A stretch of DNA of 43,870 bases from UBA7359 sp964523895 (GTDB lineage: Bacteria; Pseudomonadota; Gammaproteobacteria; Eutrophobiales; Eutrophobiaceae), in contig CAZGBJ010000020.1 of assembly GCA_964523895.1 (NCBI GenBank), positions 1 through 43,870 on the forward strand, written 5' to 3'. Position numbers and translations under genes: made by a program. Shown in pieces: positions 1 through 7,806 of the stretch. The notes below the pieces were generated by a model. That model was not told where the DNA came from. It did not search any database and saw nothing but the letters and a program-made list of their open reading frames with translations. How positions within the stretch are numbered: the stretch's first letter is position 1; every line of letters starts with the position of its first letter.

Positions 1-191
<191 letters not shown>

Positions 192-253
192 ATAATGCTC
201 AAGCAGTTTGTGACGCACTATAGCGTATACTTTAATCAGTTTTCCGAACGTGA

Positions 254-277
254 GTTAGCTGTTTTAGAACAGCTAAC
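254..277 (+). other. 23S-5S spacer hairpin
   Basis: A perfect 10-bp stem (GTTAGCTGTT pairing with AACAGCTAAC) with a four-base loop lies in the spacer just before 5S rRNA. Spacer stems of this kind often form part of rRNA precursor processing sites; that role is inferred here. It has no following T-run, so it is not a terminator. Confidence 0.6.
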
Positions 278-287
278 TCCATCAGTT

Positions 288-405
288 TGCCTGGCGGCAA
301 TAGCGAGCGTGAACCACCCGATCCCATCTCGAACTCGGAAGTGAAACCGTTTAGCGCCGATGATAGTGTGGGAGTTCCCATGTGAAAGTAGGTCACTGCC
401 AGGCT
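288..405 (+). rRNA. 5S ribosomal RNA
   Basis: This is a complete 5S rRNA of about 118 nt. It begins TGCCTGGCGGC and ends CACTGCCAGGCT, so the 5' and 3' ends pair to form helix I. The internal blocks CCCGATCCCATCTCGAACTC and GAAACCGTTTAGCGCCGATG are the conserved loop B/C and E regions. It lies about 100 nt after 23S rRNA and is followed directly by a strong terminator. Ends are uncertain by a base or two. Confidence 0.97.
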
Positions 406-416
406 CTTATATATCA

Positions 417-449
417 AAATCCTCGACTATTTAGTCGAGGATTTTTTTT
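417..449 (+). terminator. Rho-independent terminator of the rRNA operon
   Basis: A GC-containing stem (CCTCGACTA pairing with TAGTCGAGG, extended by A-T pairs) is followed by eight T residues. It sits 12 bases after 5S rRNA and is a clear intrinsic terminator. Confidence 0.93.
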
Positions 450-526
450 GCCAGTTTTTCTAATAGGTAGTGACCTGATTGTATTTATGTAGGTCCCCTA
501 AAGGATAAACCCGCTATGCGGGCAAA

Positions 527-542
527 ACTGCCAGGCTCTTAT
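527..542 (+). repeat. 16-bp duplicate of the 5S rRNA tail
   Basis: The sequence ACTGCCAGGCTCTTAT occurs at 395-410, covering the last 5S bases and the first bases after it. It recurs exactly at 527-542. The second copy has no 5S gene in front of it but has its own terminator behind it. It looks like the remnant of a second 5S gene or of rRNA-operon recombination. Confidence 0.85.
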
Positions 543-544
543 TC

Positions 545-578
545 AAAGCCCCTGATGAGAAATCATCAGGGGCTTTTT
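545..578 (+). terminator. Second intrinsic terminator after the 5S tail relic
   Basis: A 12-bp perfect stem (AGCCCCTGATGA pairing with TCATCAGGGGCT) with a GAAA loop is followed by five T residues. It follows the duplicated 5S tail at the same spacing class as the first terminator. Flanking A and T runs could make it work on both strands, which would also end transcription of the minus-strand gene at 606-1196. Confidence 0.85.
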
Positions 579-605
579 CATCTATGTGAGTGCGGGACAA
601 TGTTA

Positions 606-1196
606 TTAATATATGACAAGTTGCCTTACTAGTTCTGTATGTGCCAATACTTCAGTTATTTCTGCATTTATAGATGTTTTTGTTTTTTGAGTTAAAGCAG
701 GATCATCTCGCGTTAACACGATTACAGTTGCTGGATGAACAAATAAATCTTTAGTGTGATAACACTCAACAGGTGCTTTTGGTAAGGCACCATCATGGTG
801 ATAATCTTTTTCTAAATTGTCATGAGATATCTTTTGTAAATTATTTTTTAGCGCTAAGGTTTGTGCCAGATATTCATCACATTGTGGCAAGCGAAACCGC
901 GCACTCTCAAAAACATTTTCGGATAAGGATAATAATTTTTTTGCATACTTGTTTATATCACTAGACTTAATAGTATTGTTTTCTAAACTAGCCACTAATT
1001 TTTTGGCAGCTATTTCATAATCTGCTAATAACCCTGCTGTTATTGATAGACGTTGACGTTGTTCTTCACTCTTTACCTCTGTACGACTAACATTATTAAC
1101 TTCATCATTATTCATTGTGCCACTGGCATAGCTGCCATTAGTGAAGCCCATAAATATGGAAATAGTTAATAAAATAAAAGACTTAGGGGAATACAT
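606..1196 (-). CDS. Secreted protein of unknown function with conserved Cys/His pairs
   Basis: A 196-residue protein that I cannot assign to a named family. Residues 1-25 form a signal peptide (hydrophobic FILLTISIFMGF, cleavage probably near YAS-GT), so it is probably periplasmic. The middle is helical and charged. The distal half holds C106 (LPQCDEY) and C145 (VECYHTKD), with H133, H134, H147 and H154 close by, suggesting a disulfide or metal/haem site. A GGAGA ribosome site precedes the start. The closest neighbour is the DUF1134 gene upstream on the same strand, 99 bp away. A role in redox chemistry is possible but not shown. Confidence 0.75.
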   Translation of the reverse strand: MYSPKSFILLTISIFMGFTNGSYASGTMNNDEVNNVSRTEVKSEEQRQRLSITAGLLADYEIAAKKLVASLENNTIKSSDINKYAKKLLSLSENVFESARFRLPQCDEYLAQTLALKNNLQKISHDNLEKDYHHDGALPKAPVECYHTKDLFVHPATVIVLTRDDPALTQKTKTSINAEITEVLAHTELVRQLVIY

Positions 1197-1295
1197 GATA
1201 TCTCCAGAATAGATTCATTAATAAATGGAAGTAATTCTATAAGGTATAGTTTGTTGTTCAATAATAGAATTACTGAAAGATTGATGAGTACTTAG

Positions 1296-1850
1296 TTAGA
1301 AAGGATTCCAGGTTTTTTCGCGAGTATATTTCATGTAACCAACATTAACTCCTGCTCTGAGACCGGCACCTAATCTCAAAGGTGCAAGAATAATTTTATC
1401 TGATTGGTGATAATTGGCGCTAATTCCGCCAATGAAATAAAGACTGCCATCAATTGCCGGGAAACGTTGAAACAAGGCATCTGTATTGGGTAAGTGATAC
1501 ACCAGGACATACACTTTCGAAGCATTTCCGCCTGCGTCAAAACCGATGGAAGGTCCTGTCCAATGAACAGTCGTATTTTTTCCCGATTTGTTTGTTAGTG
1601 TCCCGTTACCGTATCGAGCACCAATACCTAATGCACCGCTTATTTCTTCACCTTTAATAACTGCATTGGGTCGCCCATGATCCTTAAATACTTTTTCCAT
1701 GACTTCAGCAAGCCCCTCTGTCCCCTCACCAAAAAAATCGGAGGCATCATCTAATACAGTACGTTTGTCATAATTATCATCTCCAGCAAATACAGCAGGA
1801 GAAAGAAGGCAGAAGAATAAACTTAAAATAAATGCGGTATATTTGCTCAT
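1296..1850 (-). CDS. DUF1134/EipA-like periplasmic lipid-binding-type protein
   Basis: A 184-residue exported protein of the DUF1134 family, whose studied member EipA supports cell-envelope integrity in Brucella. Residues 1-22 are a signal peptide ending AVFA-GDD. The body carries the family pattern: IGARYGNGTL (about 75-84), WTGPSIGFDAGG (about 97-108), LVYHLPNTDALFQRFPAIDG, and the terminal run ending KTWNPF. Length fits the family. The family is best known from Alphaproteobacteria, so its presence beside gammaproteobacterial housekeeping genes is notable. A weak AAGAGA ribosome site precedes the ATG. Molecular function in this organism is unknown. Confidence 0.85.
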   Translation of the reverse strand: MSKYTAFILSLFFCLLSPAVFAGDDNYDKRTVLDDASDFFGEGTEGLAEVMEKVFKDHGRPNAVIKGEEISGALGIGARYGNGTLTNKSGKNTTVHWTGPSIGFDAGGNASKVYVLVYHLPNTDALFQRFPAIDGSLYFIGGISANYHQSDKIILAPLRLGAGLRAGVNVGYMKYTREKTWNPF

Positions 1851-1954
1851 AATTTCTCTTATAGTTTCGTTTAATTTATTGTTGATTATAAAATGAAAAA
1901 ATACCTATGTATAAACAGATTACGTGACCTTATTCACATCCATAAGAACATGAA

Positions 1955-2389
1955 TTAACTTGATATTTTTTTATGTAAATGCGGCATGGATGATTTATCG
2001 CCCGCTTTCATATACCTTTTTTCGCTACCTGTTGCGGTCATATTTTCATATACGCCGTCATCCCGTTTAACTAATTTAGTAAAACCATGCTCTTTAAGCT
2101 TTGAATTACCAGTCGGAACGTTAATAGCAATGGGCCTGATTACCAGTCTGACGGGAGCTAACATATCGGTGTCGCCAAGAGGTGTTTGTGTAGCAAAACA
2201 GACTTCACCCCATGTTTTTAATTTCGTATTGATATCGTGATTAACTTCGACAGTTATGTCATTAGTTTCACAGAAGTAGTCGTAGTTTGGCATAGCGTCT
2301 ATATTTTGGTATTCGTTGTTAGATAATACGATTATAGAACAGTTTTTTGCTCCTGCAAAAACTGCATTTCCGCCATCCATGGCGGTCAT
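1955..2389 (-). CDS. Unrecognised 144-aa protein coupled to the SoxH-like gene
   Basis: A 144-residue reading frame whose ATG immediately follows the TAA stop of the upstream metallohydrolase with no intervening base, which argues for translational coupling and a shared role. I do not recognise the family. It has three cysteines (near residues 17, 40 and 64), a central beta-like stretch (MLAPVRLVIRPIAINVP) and a basic, His-containing tail. There is no clear signal peptide, although its partner is exported; the first 25 residues are weakly hydrophobic. The true start could lie elsewhere or a frameshift could hide a leader. Confidence that it is coding is moderate. Confidence 0.6.
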   Translation of the reverse strand: MTAMDGGNAVFAGAKNCSIIVLSNNEYQNIDAMPNYDYFCETNDITVEVNHDINTKLKTWGEVCFATQTPLGDTDMLAPVRLVIRPIAINVPTGNSKLKEHGFTKLVKRDDGVYENMTATGSEKRYMKAGDKSSMPHLHKKISS

Positions 2390-3334
2390 TTATTCCCATT
2401 CCAGTTCTGTAAATGCTTTAGAAACATTGCTGGCATGTCGATCTTTAAATAACAACCAGTTCGATTTATTATCTTTATCAATTGTTTCCATCGCATCATT
2501 TATAAATTCACCCTCAGCTATCGCTTTTCGGGTTTCAATAAGTAATCGCTTAAAATAGCCTTCTTCCTGTTCAAGTGCTATATCAATCGAAGTTGCGACA
2601 TCCCCATGACCTGGTATGACAAGCTTGGCATCAATCGAATGCAAATCATCTATCACTTTTAACCAGTCTTTAAGGCTACCGGTTAGTGAAGGAATACGTT
2701 GTCTAAATATTAAATCACCAGCCCAGAAAGTCCCGGTTTTTTTATCTAAAACTGTTAGATCGGTATTCGTATGTGCAACTGGATATGAAGTTAATACTAA
2801 TAGTCTGTTTCCAAGATCAAGAGTCATACTGCCATCTATCAACGTATCAGGACCAATGATCATATCTTTACTCGGATTTGGTCCAAGATCGTTGCTGAAT
2901 TGTTTTAAAAAGAATTCACGGTTTTGTTCTATTACTTCGGGTAAATTCTGATGACCGACATATTTCGGTTTTTCGTCTAGAAACACATGGTTTCCCAAGA
3001 CATGATCAAAATGTATATGGGTATTAATGACATAACAGATCGGTTTTTCTGTAATTGAACGAATACTATCAAGCAATTTTTGACCAATATTAACCGATCC
3101 TCCGGTATCTATGACGGCAACACACTTGTCACCGATGATGAATCCAATATTTGCGATATCGTCATGTTGTTTATCATCAATTGAAACATGAATACCCGAA
3201 TGTAAATAATTGCCCTCTGAAACTTCCGCTAAATTAAAATTTTGATCTACTTCTGAAGCGATAGAAAATTCTGAAAAATATAGAAAGATCAAAGAAAAAC
3301 AATAGATAAGAATTTTTTTATTATGTGTTTTCAT
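2390..3334 (-). CDS. SoxH-like / quinoprotein-relay zinc metallohydrolase
   Basis: A 314-residue metallo-beta-lactamase-fold protein. Residues 1-27 are a signal peptide (hydrophobic ILIYCFSLIFLYF, then SIAS-E). The zinc motif THIHFDH gives H106, H108, D110 and H111; later ligands fit VAHTNTD, WAGDLIF and PGHGDV. The architecture matches the SoxH-related family called quinoprotein relay system zinc metallohydrolase, which accompanies PQQ dehydrogenases in methylotrophs and sulfur oxidisers. No quinoprotein gene is visible in this window, so the partner is missing or elsewhere. Substrate is unknown. It is followed without a gap by the 144-aa gene, forming a two-gene unit. Confidence 0.85.
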   Translation of the reverse strand: MKTHNKKILIYCFSLIFLYFSEFSIASEVDQNFNLAEVSEGNYLHSGIHVSIDDKQHDDIANIGFIIGDKCVAVIDTGGSVNIGQKLLDSIRSITEKPICYVINTHIHFDHVLGNHVFLDEKPKYVGHQNLPEVIEQNREFFLKQFSNDLGPNPSKDMIIGPDTLIDGSMTLDLGNRLLVLTSYPVAHTNTDLTVLDKKTGTFWAGDLIFRQRIPSLTGSLKDWLKVIDDLHSIDAKLVIPGHGDVATSIDIALEQEEGYFKRLLIETRKAIAEGEFINDAMETIDKDNKSNWLLFKDRHASNVSKAFTELEWE

Positions 3335-3670
3335 AGTTAGTATTGATTTGTATTTTTAATTAGTCCGTAGATAGGCTAGATAATTCCCAATATAAGTCAA
3401 ATTATTGATAGCTGTTTATGCAAGCTTTATAGAGAAAGTGATTATCATATAAATCATTGATAATAATGTAATTATTTTTTTATTCTTGTGGAATCAGAAA
3501 ATCTGGGCTAGGGTTAAATTAAGGGATATGAGAAACCTTTCTAAAATAACCATTCTATGAATTGTCTTATTACAGGACAAAAGTCTAATGTAATTCGTAC
3601 GAAGTACCTGCGCGGCTATATCTTTATACTTGATTTGCTAGTTTTATCATTTACTTGAAAAGGGGGTGTT
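3335..3670. other. Divergent intergenic region
   Basis: This 336-bp AT-rich region separates the minus-strand metallohydrolase from the plus-strand DUF465 gene, so it should hold promoters for both. I see a perfect 10-bp palindrome TTCGTACGAA at 3594-3603, which could be an operator. No convincing consensus promoter or RNA gene was found. Confidence 0.4.
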
Positions 3671-3895
3671 ATGTTTGAATATGATCAAGAAATAGTTAAC
3701 TCGTTATTAAATAATAACAATGATTTTAAACGGCTGTATGATAAACACGATATATTAAAAAATACGGTAAGGGAGGCGAACGAGGGCAATGTTGATATGG
3801 ATCAGCTTTCGCTTGAAGAGCTAAAAAAAGAAAAGTTAGATTTAAAAGATCGAATGTCTTTAATAATAGAAAATCATAGGCAGAATCAAGCTTAA
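3671..3895 (+). CDS. DUF465 (YdcH-like) small protein
   Basis: A 74-residue, highly charged helical protein. The spacing of FKRLYDKHDILKNTVREAN followed by LSLEELKKEKLDLKDRMSLI matches the DUF465/YdcH family, small coiled-coil proteins of unknown function common in Proteobacteria. No signal peptide or membrane segment is seen, so it is probably cytoplasmic. A strong purine-rich site (AAAAGGGGGTG) lies a few bases before the ATG. It has no operon partner: the next gene is convergent. Confidence 0.85.
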   Translation: MFEYDQEIVNSLLNNNNDFKRLYDKHDILKNTVREANEGNVDMDQLSLEELKKEKLDLKDRMSLIIENHRQNQA

Positions 3896-4032
3896 TCTTT
3901 TTATCTCCATGGATGGAGTGTACGTCGCGAGAGGGCAGGAAGCCCGAAGCGACGCTTTAACAGGATGTGCTGTCAATATTTTTGCTCTAAGCGACAACAA
4001 TAGACACTCTAGGCGAACCCTAAGACTAAAAA

Positions 4033-4815
4033 TTAGAAAGCAAGCCGTACCCCGATTACTAACAACATCCCTGCTAATAGAGGGCGCATAATTTTATCTG
4101 GAAGCAAAGTTCCGAAGTGGCTGCCCAGGTAGATACCAGGTAATGATCCAACTAATAAACTGCCCAACAATATGTAGTCCACTGTTCCTATATGTGCATG
4201 TCCGAGGCCGGCTATAGCGGTGATGGGAATGGCATGAGCGAGGTCAGTAGCAACTATTTGTACCGTTTTATATCTGGGATAAAGAAAGAATAATAATGCG
4301 GCACCAATGACGCCGGCACCGACAGAAGATATGGTAACTAATGCACCAATTAATACCCCTGCTAATATGGTGACTTGATCACGAAATCTTTTGTGAATAA
4401 TTTTTATAGCTGCGAATTTTTCATTTGTACTTAGTTTTTGTAATAATTTTTTGCTCAATAAAAATATTGCAGTGAGAATCAAGGCGATACTCAGTGTCGT
4501 CATAATTAAACTGTCATAATTTATTCCTGCAGCATCTAATTTTTTAATAAGAAAAAGAGCACAGATTGCAGCGGGAATACTTCCCATAGACAGTAAGCCG
4601 ACGACTCTCCATTGGATATTTCCGTGCTTATGGTGCACAAATACACCACCAGATTTTGTAATTGCGGCATAAAGTAGATCTGTTCCTACCGCGATGGCGG
4701 GTTTAATGCCAAAACCTAGTACGAGAATAGGTGTCATTAAGGAGCCGCCGCCAACGCCGGTCATGCCGATGATAAAGCCGACAGCAAAACCTATTATTGT
4801 AAGTGTAAAATCCAT
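4033..4815 (-). CDS. TSUP (TauE/SafE) family sulfite/sulfonate permease
   Basis: A 260-residue integral membrane protein of the TSUP/TauE/SafE family, which moves sulfite, sulfonates or related anions. The N-terminal GFIIGMTGVGGGSLMTPIL carries the glycine-rich family signature, and VLIGALVTISSVGAGVIGAA repeats it in the second half, as expected for a duplicated fold. About seven or eight hydrophobic helices can be counted. It is divergent from cysB across a 129-bp region, so CysB may control both; this link and the sulfur substrate are inferences. The 3' intergenic region at 3896-4032 contains GC-rich repeat-like sequence. Confidence 0.88.
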   Translation of the reverse strand: MDFTLTIIGFAVGFIIGMTGVGGGSLMTPILVLGFGIKPAIAVGTDLLYAAITKSGGVFVHHKHGNIQWRVVGLLSMGSIPAAICALFLIKKLDAAGINYDSLIMTTLSIALILTAIFLLSKKLLQKLSTNEKFAAIKIIHKRFRDQVTILAGVLIGALVTISSVGAGVIGAALLFFLYPRYKTVQIVATDLAHAIPITAIAGLGHAHIGTVDYILLGSLLVGSLPGIYLGSHFGTLLPDKIMRPLLAGMLLVIGVRLAF

Positions 4816-4944
4816 ATATCTTTGTTACTTAAGATTAAAATTATGCTTTATTTAAAAAAACGGAGTAATTTACAGGGTGTGTTCTATTCTGAAAAGGAAT
4901 TATTATGTATATTTTTATAATATTTCCTTATAAAGGAGCAAAAG

Positions 4945-5919
4945 ATGAAAATTCAGCAGCTCAAGTATATTTGGGAAGTGGCGAACCACGATCTAAATGT
5001 GTCAGCGACAGCAGTCAGCTTGTTTACTTCACAACCCGGTATCAGTAAGCAAATACGTATGCTTGAGGATGAGCTTGATGTTCAGATATTCCAACGAAAT
5101 GGTAAGCATCTAACCGAAATTACGCCAGCTGGCCGAATTATCATCGATATGGCTGGTGATATATTAGACAAGGTCGAAGGTGTGAAACGTGTCGCTGATG
5201 ATTTTAGTAATAAGCGAAAAGGTAGTCTTTCTATAGCAACAACGCATACCCAGGCGCGATATGTGTTGCCAATGATAATTCAGGATTTTATCAAACTTTA
5301 TCCTGACGTTTCTTTAGATATGCATCAGGGCACACCCGTACAAATATCCGAATTAGCGTCTAAAGGCACGGTAGATTTTGCTATTGCTACTGAAGCTTTG
5401 GAGCTTTTTGACAACCTTGTGATGATGCCTTGCTATCGGTGGAACAGGAGTGTCATTGTTGCCCATGATCATCCTTTGGCTAACACAACGTCATTAACTT
5501 TAAAAACACTGGCTGAATATCCTATCGTCACTTATGTATTTGGTTTCACCGGACGTTCGCAATTGGATCAAGCCTTTCAAAAGGCAGGCTTGTCACCAAA
5601 CCTGGTTTTTACAGCTTCTGATGCAGACGTTATCAAGACCTATGTCAAAATGAATTTGGGTGTCGGGATTGTGGCAAGCATGGCTTATGATCCTGAAATT
5701 GATACAGAGCTAGTTTCAATTGACGCAGGTCATTTATTTGAACCGAGTGTCACCAGAATTGGTTTTCGGCGAGGGACGTTTTTACGCGGTTATATGTATG
5801 AATTTATAAGGCTATTTGCTCCGCACCTGACTCAGGAGGTTATTCAACAATCAACGCAGACCAAAACAAAACAGGAATTGGAAAAAATATTTAAGAATAT
5901 AGAACTACCGGATTACTAG
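4945..5919 (+). CDS. cysB: LysR-type regulator CysB
   Basis: A 324-residue LysR-family activator of sulfur assimilation genes; in enterics it responds to N-acetylserine. The N-terminus MKIQQLKYIWEVANHDLNVS and the helix-turn-helix around FTSQPGISKQIRMLEDELDV are characteristic of CysB. The effector domain contains TTHTQARYVLP, which forms the sulfate/ligand pocket in the family. Length equals that of E. coli CysB (324). A good ribosome site AAAGGAG precedes the ATG. Neighbours (TSUP permease, APS reductase) fit its regulon. CysB and Cbl are close relatives; the length and N-terminus favour CysB. Confidence 0.95.
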   Translation: MKIQQLKYIWEVANHDLNVSATAVSLFTSQPGISKQIRMLEDELDVQIFQRNGKHLTEITPAGRIIIDMAGDILDKVEGVKRVADDFSNKRKGSLSIATTHTQARYVLPMIIQDFIKLYPDVSLDMHQGTPVQISELASKGTVDFAIATEALELFDNLVMMPCYRWNRSVIVAHDHPLANTTSLTLKTLAEYPIVTYVFGFTGRSQLDQAFQKAGLSPNLVFTASDADVIKTYVKMNLGVGIVASMAYDPEIDTELVSIDAGHLFEPSVTRIGFRRGTFLRGYMYEFIRLFAPHLTQEVIQQSTQTKTKQELEKIFKNIELPDY

Positions 5920-6097
5920 TAACAAGAGTGCTTTTGAAAATAGGATTTTTTTGTGAGAGCAAGGAAGCACCACGCGTAGAACCGGAATGTATGTGTAATA
6001 CATGAGGATTCGAGCATGGAGCTAACGCGGCTTACCATGGATAATTAATAAGGAACGGCATATTAATCGCTAAAAAAGACATTTCCAAAGGGACTCT
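5920..6097. repeat. GC-rich repeat-like intergenic segment
   Basis: The space between convergent cysB and the thioredoxin-fold gene contains a segment of different composition (about 5960-6045). It includes the interrupted palindrome ATGTATGTGTAATACAT. It codes for nothing I recognise and looks like a decayed dispersed repeat. No clear terminator is seen after cysB. Confidence 0.4.
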
Positions 6098-6433
6098 TTA
6101 AAGAAAATCCAAATCGGGATTTGCATCCAATATGTCTTTCGCTGCGTCTTCTTCACTGGTCTTGCCGTTCAGAACTTCATTTACAAATTTGAAATAGACG
6201 GTATACACAACCGTCTCCTTGCCTTCATCCTCAACAATAAAAAATGGCGCATGATCAACTGAATACTGCTTAGCCAATTGCATTCCCTCACTGTTACTAT
6301 CACGTTCATCTGCAATAACCGTCCGATCTATCCTGTCGATATAGGCTTCTTTTTCAAGACGTGATTGAACTTCAGCACATTTTCGACAAGGGCTGCCATC
6401 AGCTTTTATCTTTTTGACAAATGTAATATTCAT
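6098..6433 (-). CDS. Thioredoxin-fold protein linked to APS reductase
   Basis: A 111-residue small protein with a redox motif SPCRKC (C16, C19) directly after the first beta-strand MNITFVKKIKADG, and a later cis-proline-like strand HAPFFIVEDEG, as in thioredoxin/glutaredoxin folds. There is no signal peptide, so it is cytoplasmic. It starts 14 bp after the stop of cysH on the same strand and is probably cotranscribed. APS/PAPS reductases need a thioredoxin or glutaredoxin as electron donor, so this protein may be a dedicated donor; that role is inferred from position. Confidence 0.78.
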   Translation of the reverse strand: MNITFVKKIKADGSPCRKCAEVQSRLEKEAYIDRIDRTVIADERDSNSEGMQLAKQYSVDHAPFFIVEDEGKETVVYTVYFKFVNEVLNGKTSEEDAAKDILDANPDLDFL

Positions 6434-6447
6434 AGAAAATTATTTCT

Positions 6448-7182
6448 TCAAGTTTTTTGTTTCATGTTTCCGGCATGTAAACCACATTCTTTTTGGGTTG
6501 CTTCTTCCCACCACCAGCGACCTGCTCGTTCATGTTGGTTAGGCAGGGTTGCACGGGTACAAGGCTCACAACCAATACTAATATAACCCTGTTCATGCAG
6601 AGCATTAAAAGGCACATCATTAGTTCTAATGTAATCCCAAACTTCTGCCGAACTCCAGTTTGAAAGTGGATTAAATTTAATTAGTTTCTTGGTGGTGCTG
6701 GAAAAAGCAGCATCATTTTCTACTACCGGCACGGTATTTCTAGTATCAGGACTTTGATCTTTCCTTTGTCCCGTTATCCATGAATCCAGAGTAGCAAGTT
6801 TACGTCGTAACGGAATAACTTTACGCACACCACAACATTCTTTATGCCCATCTTTATAAAAACTATATAAACCTTTTTCTCGCACCAGATTTTGTACGGA
6901 CTCGGTATCCGGGGAGAGCACATCAATTTCAATATTGTAATGTTCACGAACCTGTTCAATGAACCGATAGGTTTCGGCATGCAATCGCCCTGTATCCAGT
7001 GAAAAAACGTTCACATCCGATTTAATTTTAGTTGCCATGTCGATTAATACGACATCTTCAGCACCACTAAACGAAATGGCGATGTTGTCAAAATTTTCAA
7101 GAGCCAATTTTATAATTGCTACAGGCGACTGATTTTCATACTCATTTGCCAATTGTTCAGGATTAAATTTTGATTTATTCAT
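6448..7182 (-). CDS. cysH: Adenylyl-sulfate (APS) reductase, CysH family
   Basis: A 244-residue cytoplasmic enzyme that reduces activated sulfate to sulfite for cysteine synthesis. The nucleotide-binding SFSGAEDVVLI lies near residue 38. Cysteine pairs C116-C117 (ECCGVRKV) and C205/C208 (CEPC) are the four ligands of a [4Fe-4S] cluster, which marks the APS-preferring class rather than the E. coli PAPS type. The catalytic cysteine is C233 in KECGLH. The motif ERAGRWWWE is typical of these enzymes. It leads a two-gene unit with the thioredoxin-fold gene. Confidence 0.93.
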   Translation of the reverse strand: MNKSKFNPEQLANEYENQSPVAIIKLALENFDNIAISFSGAEDVVLIDMATKIKSDVNVFSLDTGRLHAETYRFIEQVREHYNIEIDVLSPDTESVQNLVREKGLYSFYKDGHKECCGVRKVIPLRRKLATLDSWITGQRKDQSPDTRNTVPVVENDAAFSSTTKKLIKFNPLSNWSSAEVWDYIRTNDVPFNALHEQGYISIGCEPCTRATLPNQHERAGRWWWEEATQKECGLHAGNMKQKT

Positions 7183-7374
7183 GATGCAGATTAACGTATG
7201 TTATTGATTTTTTGGTTTAATATTAAAAAAGAGCAGCGATTTTATCAGAAAGATTTATTCCAACATATAATATGTCCTTATATTTATAGTCCATTTTCAT
7301 ATAAATTTGTTTTTAGGTAGAAAGATGACGCATACTGGCTAGTATTACTAAATATGTGTTTGAAATAGTGTTAT

Positions 7375-7417
7375 TTTATCGGACTCATCCGATAAACTCG
7401 CAAGAGTTGATAATTTT
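7375..7417 (+). promoter_or_regulatory. Tandem leader hairpins before the 122-aa gene
   Basis: A perfect 9-bp stem (TTTATCGGA, loop CTCA, TCCGATAAA; 7375-7396) is followed at once by a second stem (AACTC, loop GCAA, GAGTT; 7395-7408) and then GATAATTTTTT. The second hairpin plus T-run resembles an intrinsic terminator, yet no plus-strand gene lies upstream; the start codon of the next gene is at 7435. This suggests an attenuator or other leader control, which is an inference. The two stems share bases and may be mutually exclusive at their boundary. Confidence 0.55.
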
Positions 7418-7434
7418 TTGTGGAGTCAGAATAA

Positions 7435-7803
7435 ATGAGTGATAAATCACCTGAAATGACCGAAATTAAAACTATGTGGTCAGAGAGCTTGCTTGAGCAC
7501 CTTTATCTCGCTTTTAAAAAAGAAAAAGATGATGCATTTATTCAGGAGCTCATCGTTGAGCTTCGTGCGAAAGAGTACGATGATGAATACCTTATTAATA
7601 AGGTAACGAAAAAAGTAGGGCCTACGGCTGCTACAAGAATGAAAGCTTTATTAGCTGGAAATTCCGCCAGTGTCGATACCAGTGCCAGTGGAGATAAACC
7701 TTTGAGTAAAGCAGATCAAGCTAGAGCCAACGCAGCAAAAAAGCGAGCTAAGGAAAACCCAGGTTTGGTAGGAAAGATAAAAGGGATATTTGGTGGCAGT
7801 TAA
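7435..7803 (+). CDS. Small cytoplasmic protein of unknown function
   Basis: A 122-residue protein that I do not recognise. Residues 8-70 look helical (MWSESLLEHLYLAFKKEKDD followed by IQELIVELRAKEYDDEYLI), and the tail (about 80-122) is rich in Lys, Ala and Gly, ending KIKGIFGGS. No signal peptide or membrane helix is present. The TGGAGTC ribosome site lies 8 bases before the ATG, and a pair of hairpins precedes it. It stops 3 bp from the stop of the convergent FHA gene. The basic tail could bind nucleic acid or a partner, but nothing proves this. Confidence 0.75.
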   Translation: MSDKSPEMTEIKTMWSESLLEHLYLAFKKEKDDAFIQELIVELRAKEYDDEYLINKVTKKVGPTAATRMKALLAGNSASVDTSASGDKPLSKADQARANAAKKRAKENPGLVGKIKGIFGGS

Positions 7804-7806
7804 AAG

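Noticed and set aside
232..417. 61-codon minus-strand frame
   Set aside because: It is antisense to 5S rRNA and its spacer; the sequence is explained by the RNA gene.
3909..4091. 60-codon plus-strand frame
   Set aside because: No ribosome site, unlikely composition, and it runs into the end of the TSUP gene; it covers GC-rich repeat-like sequence.
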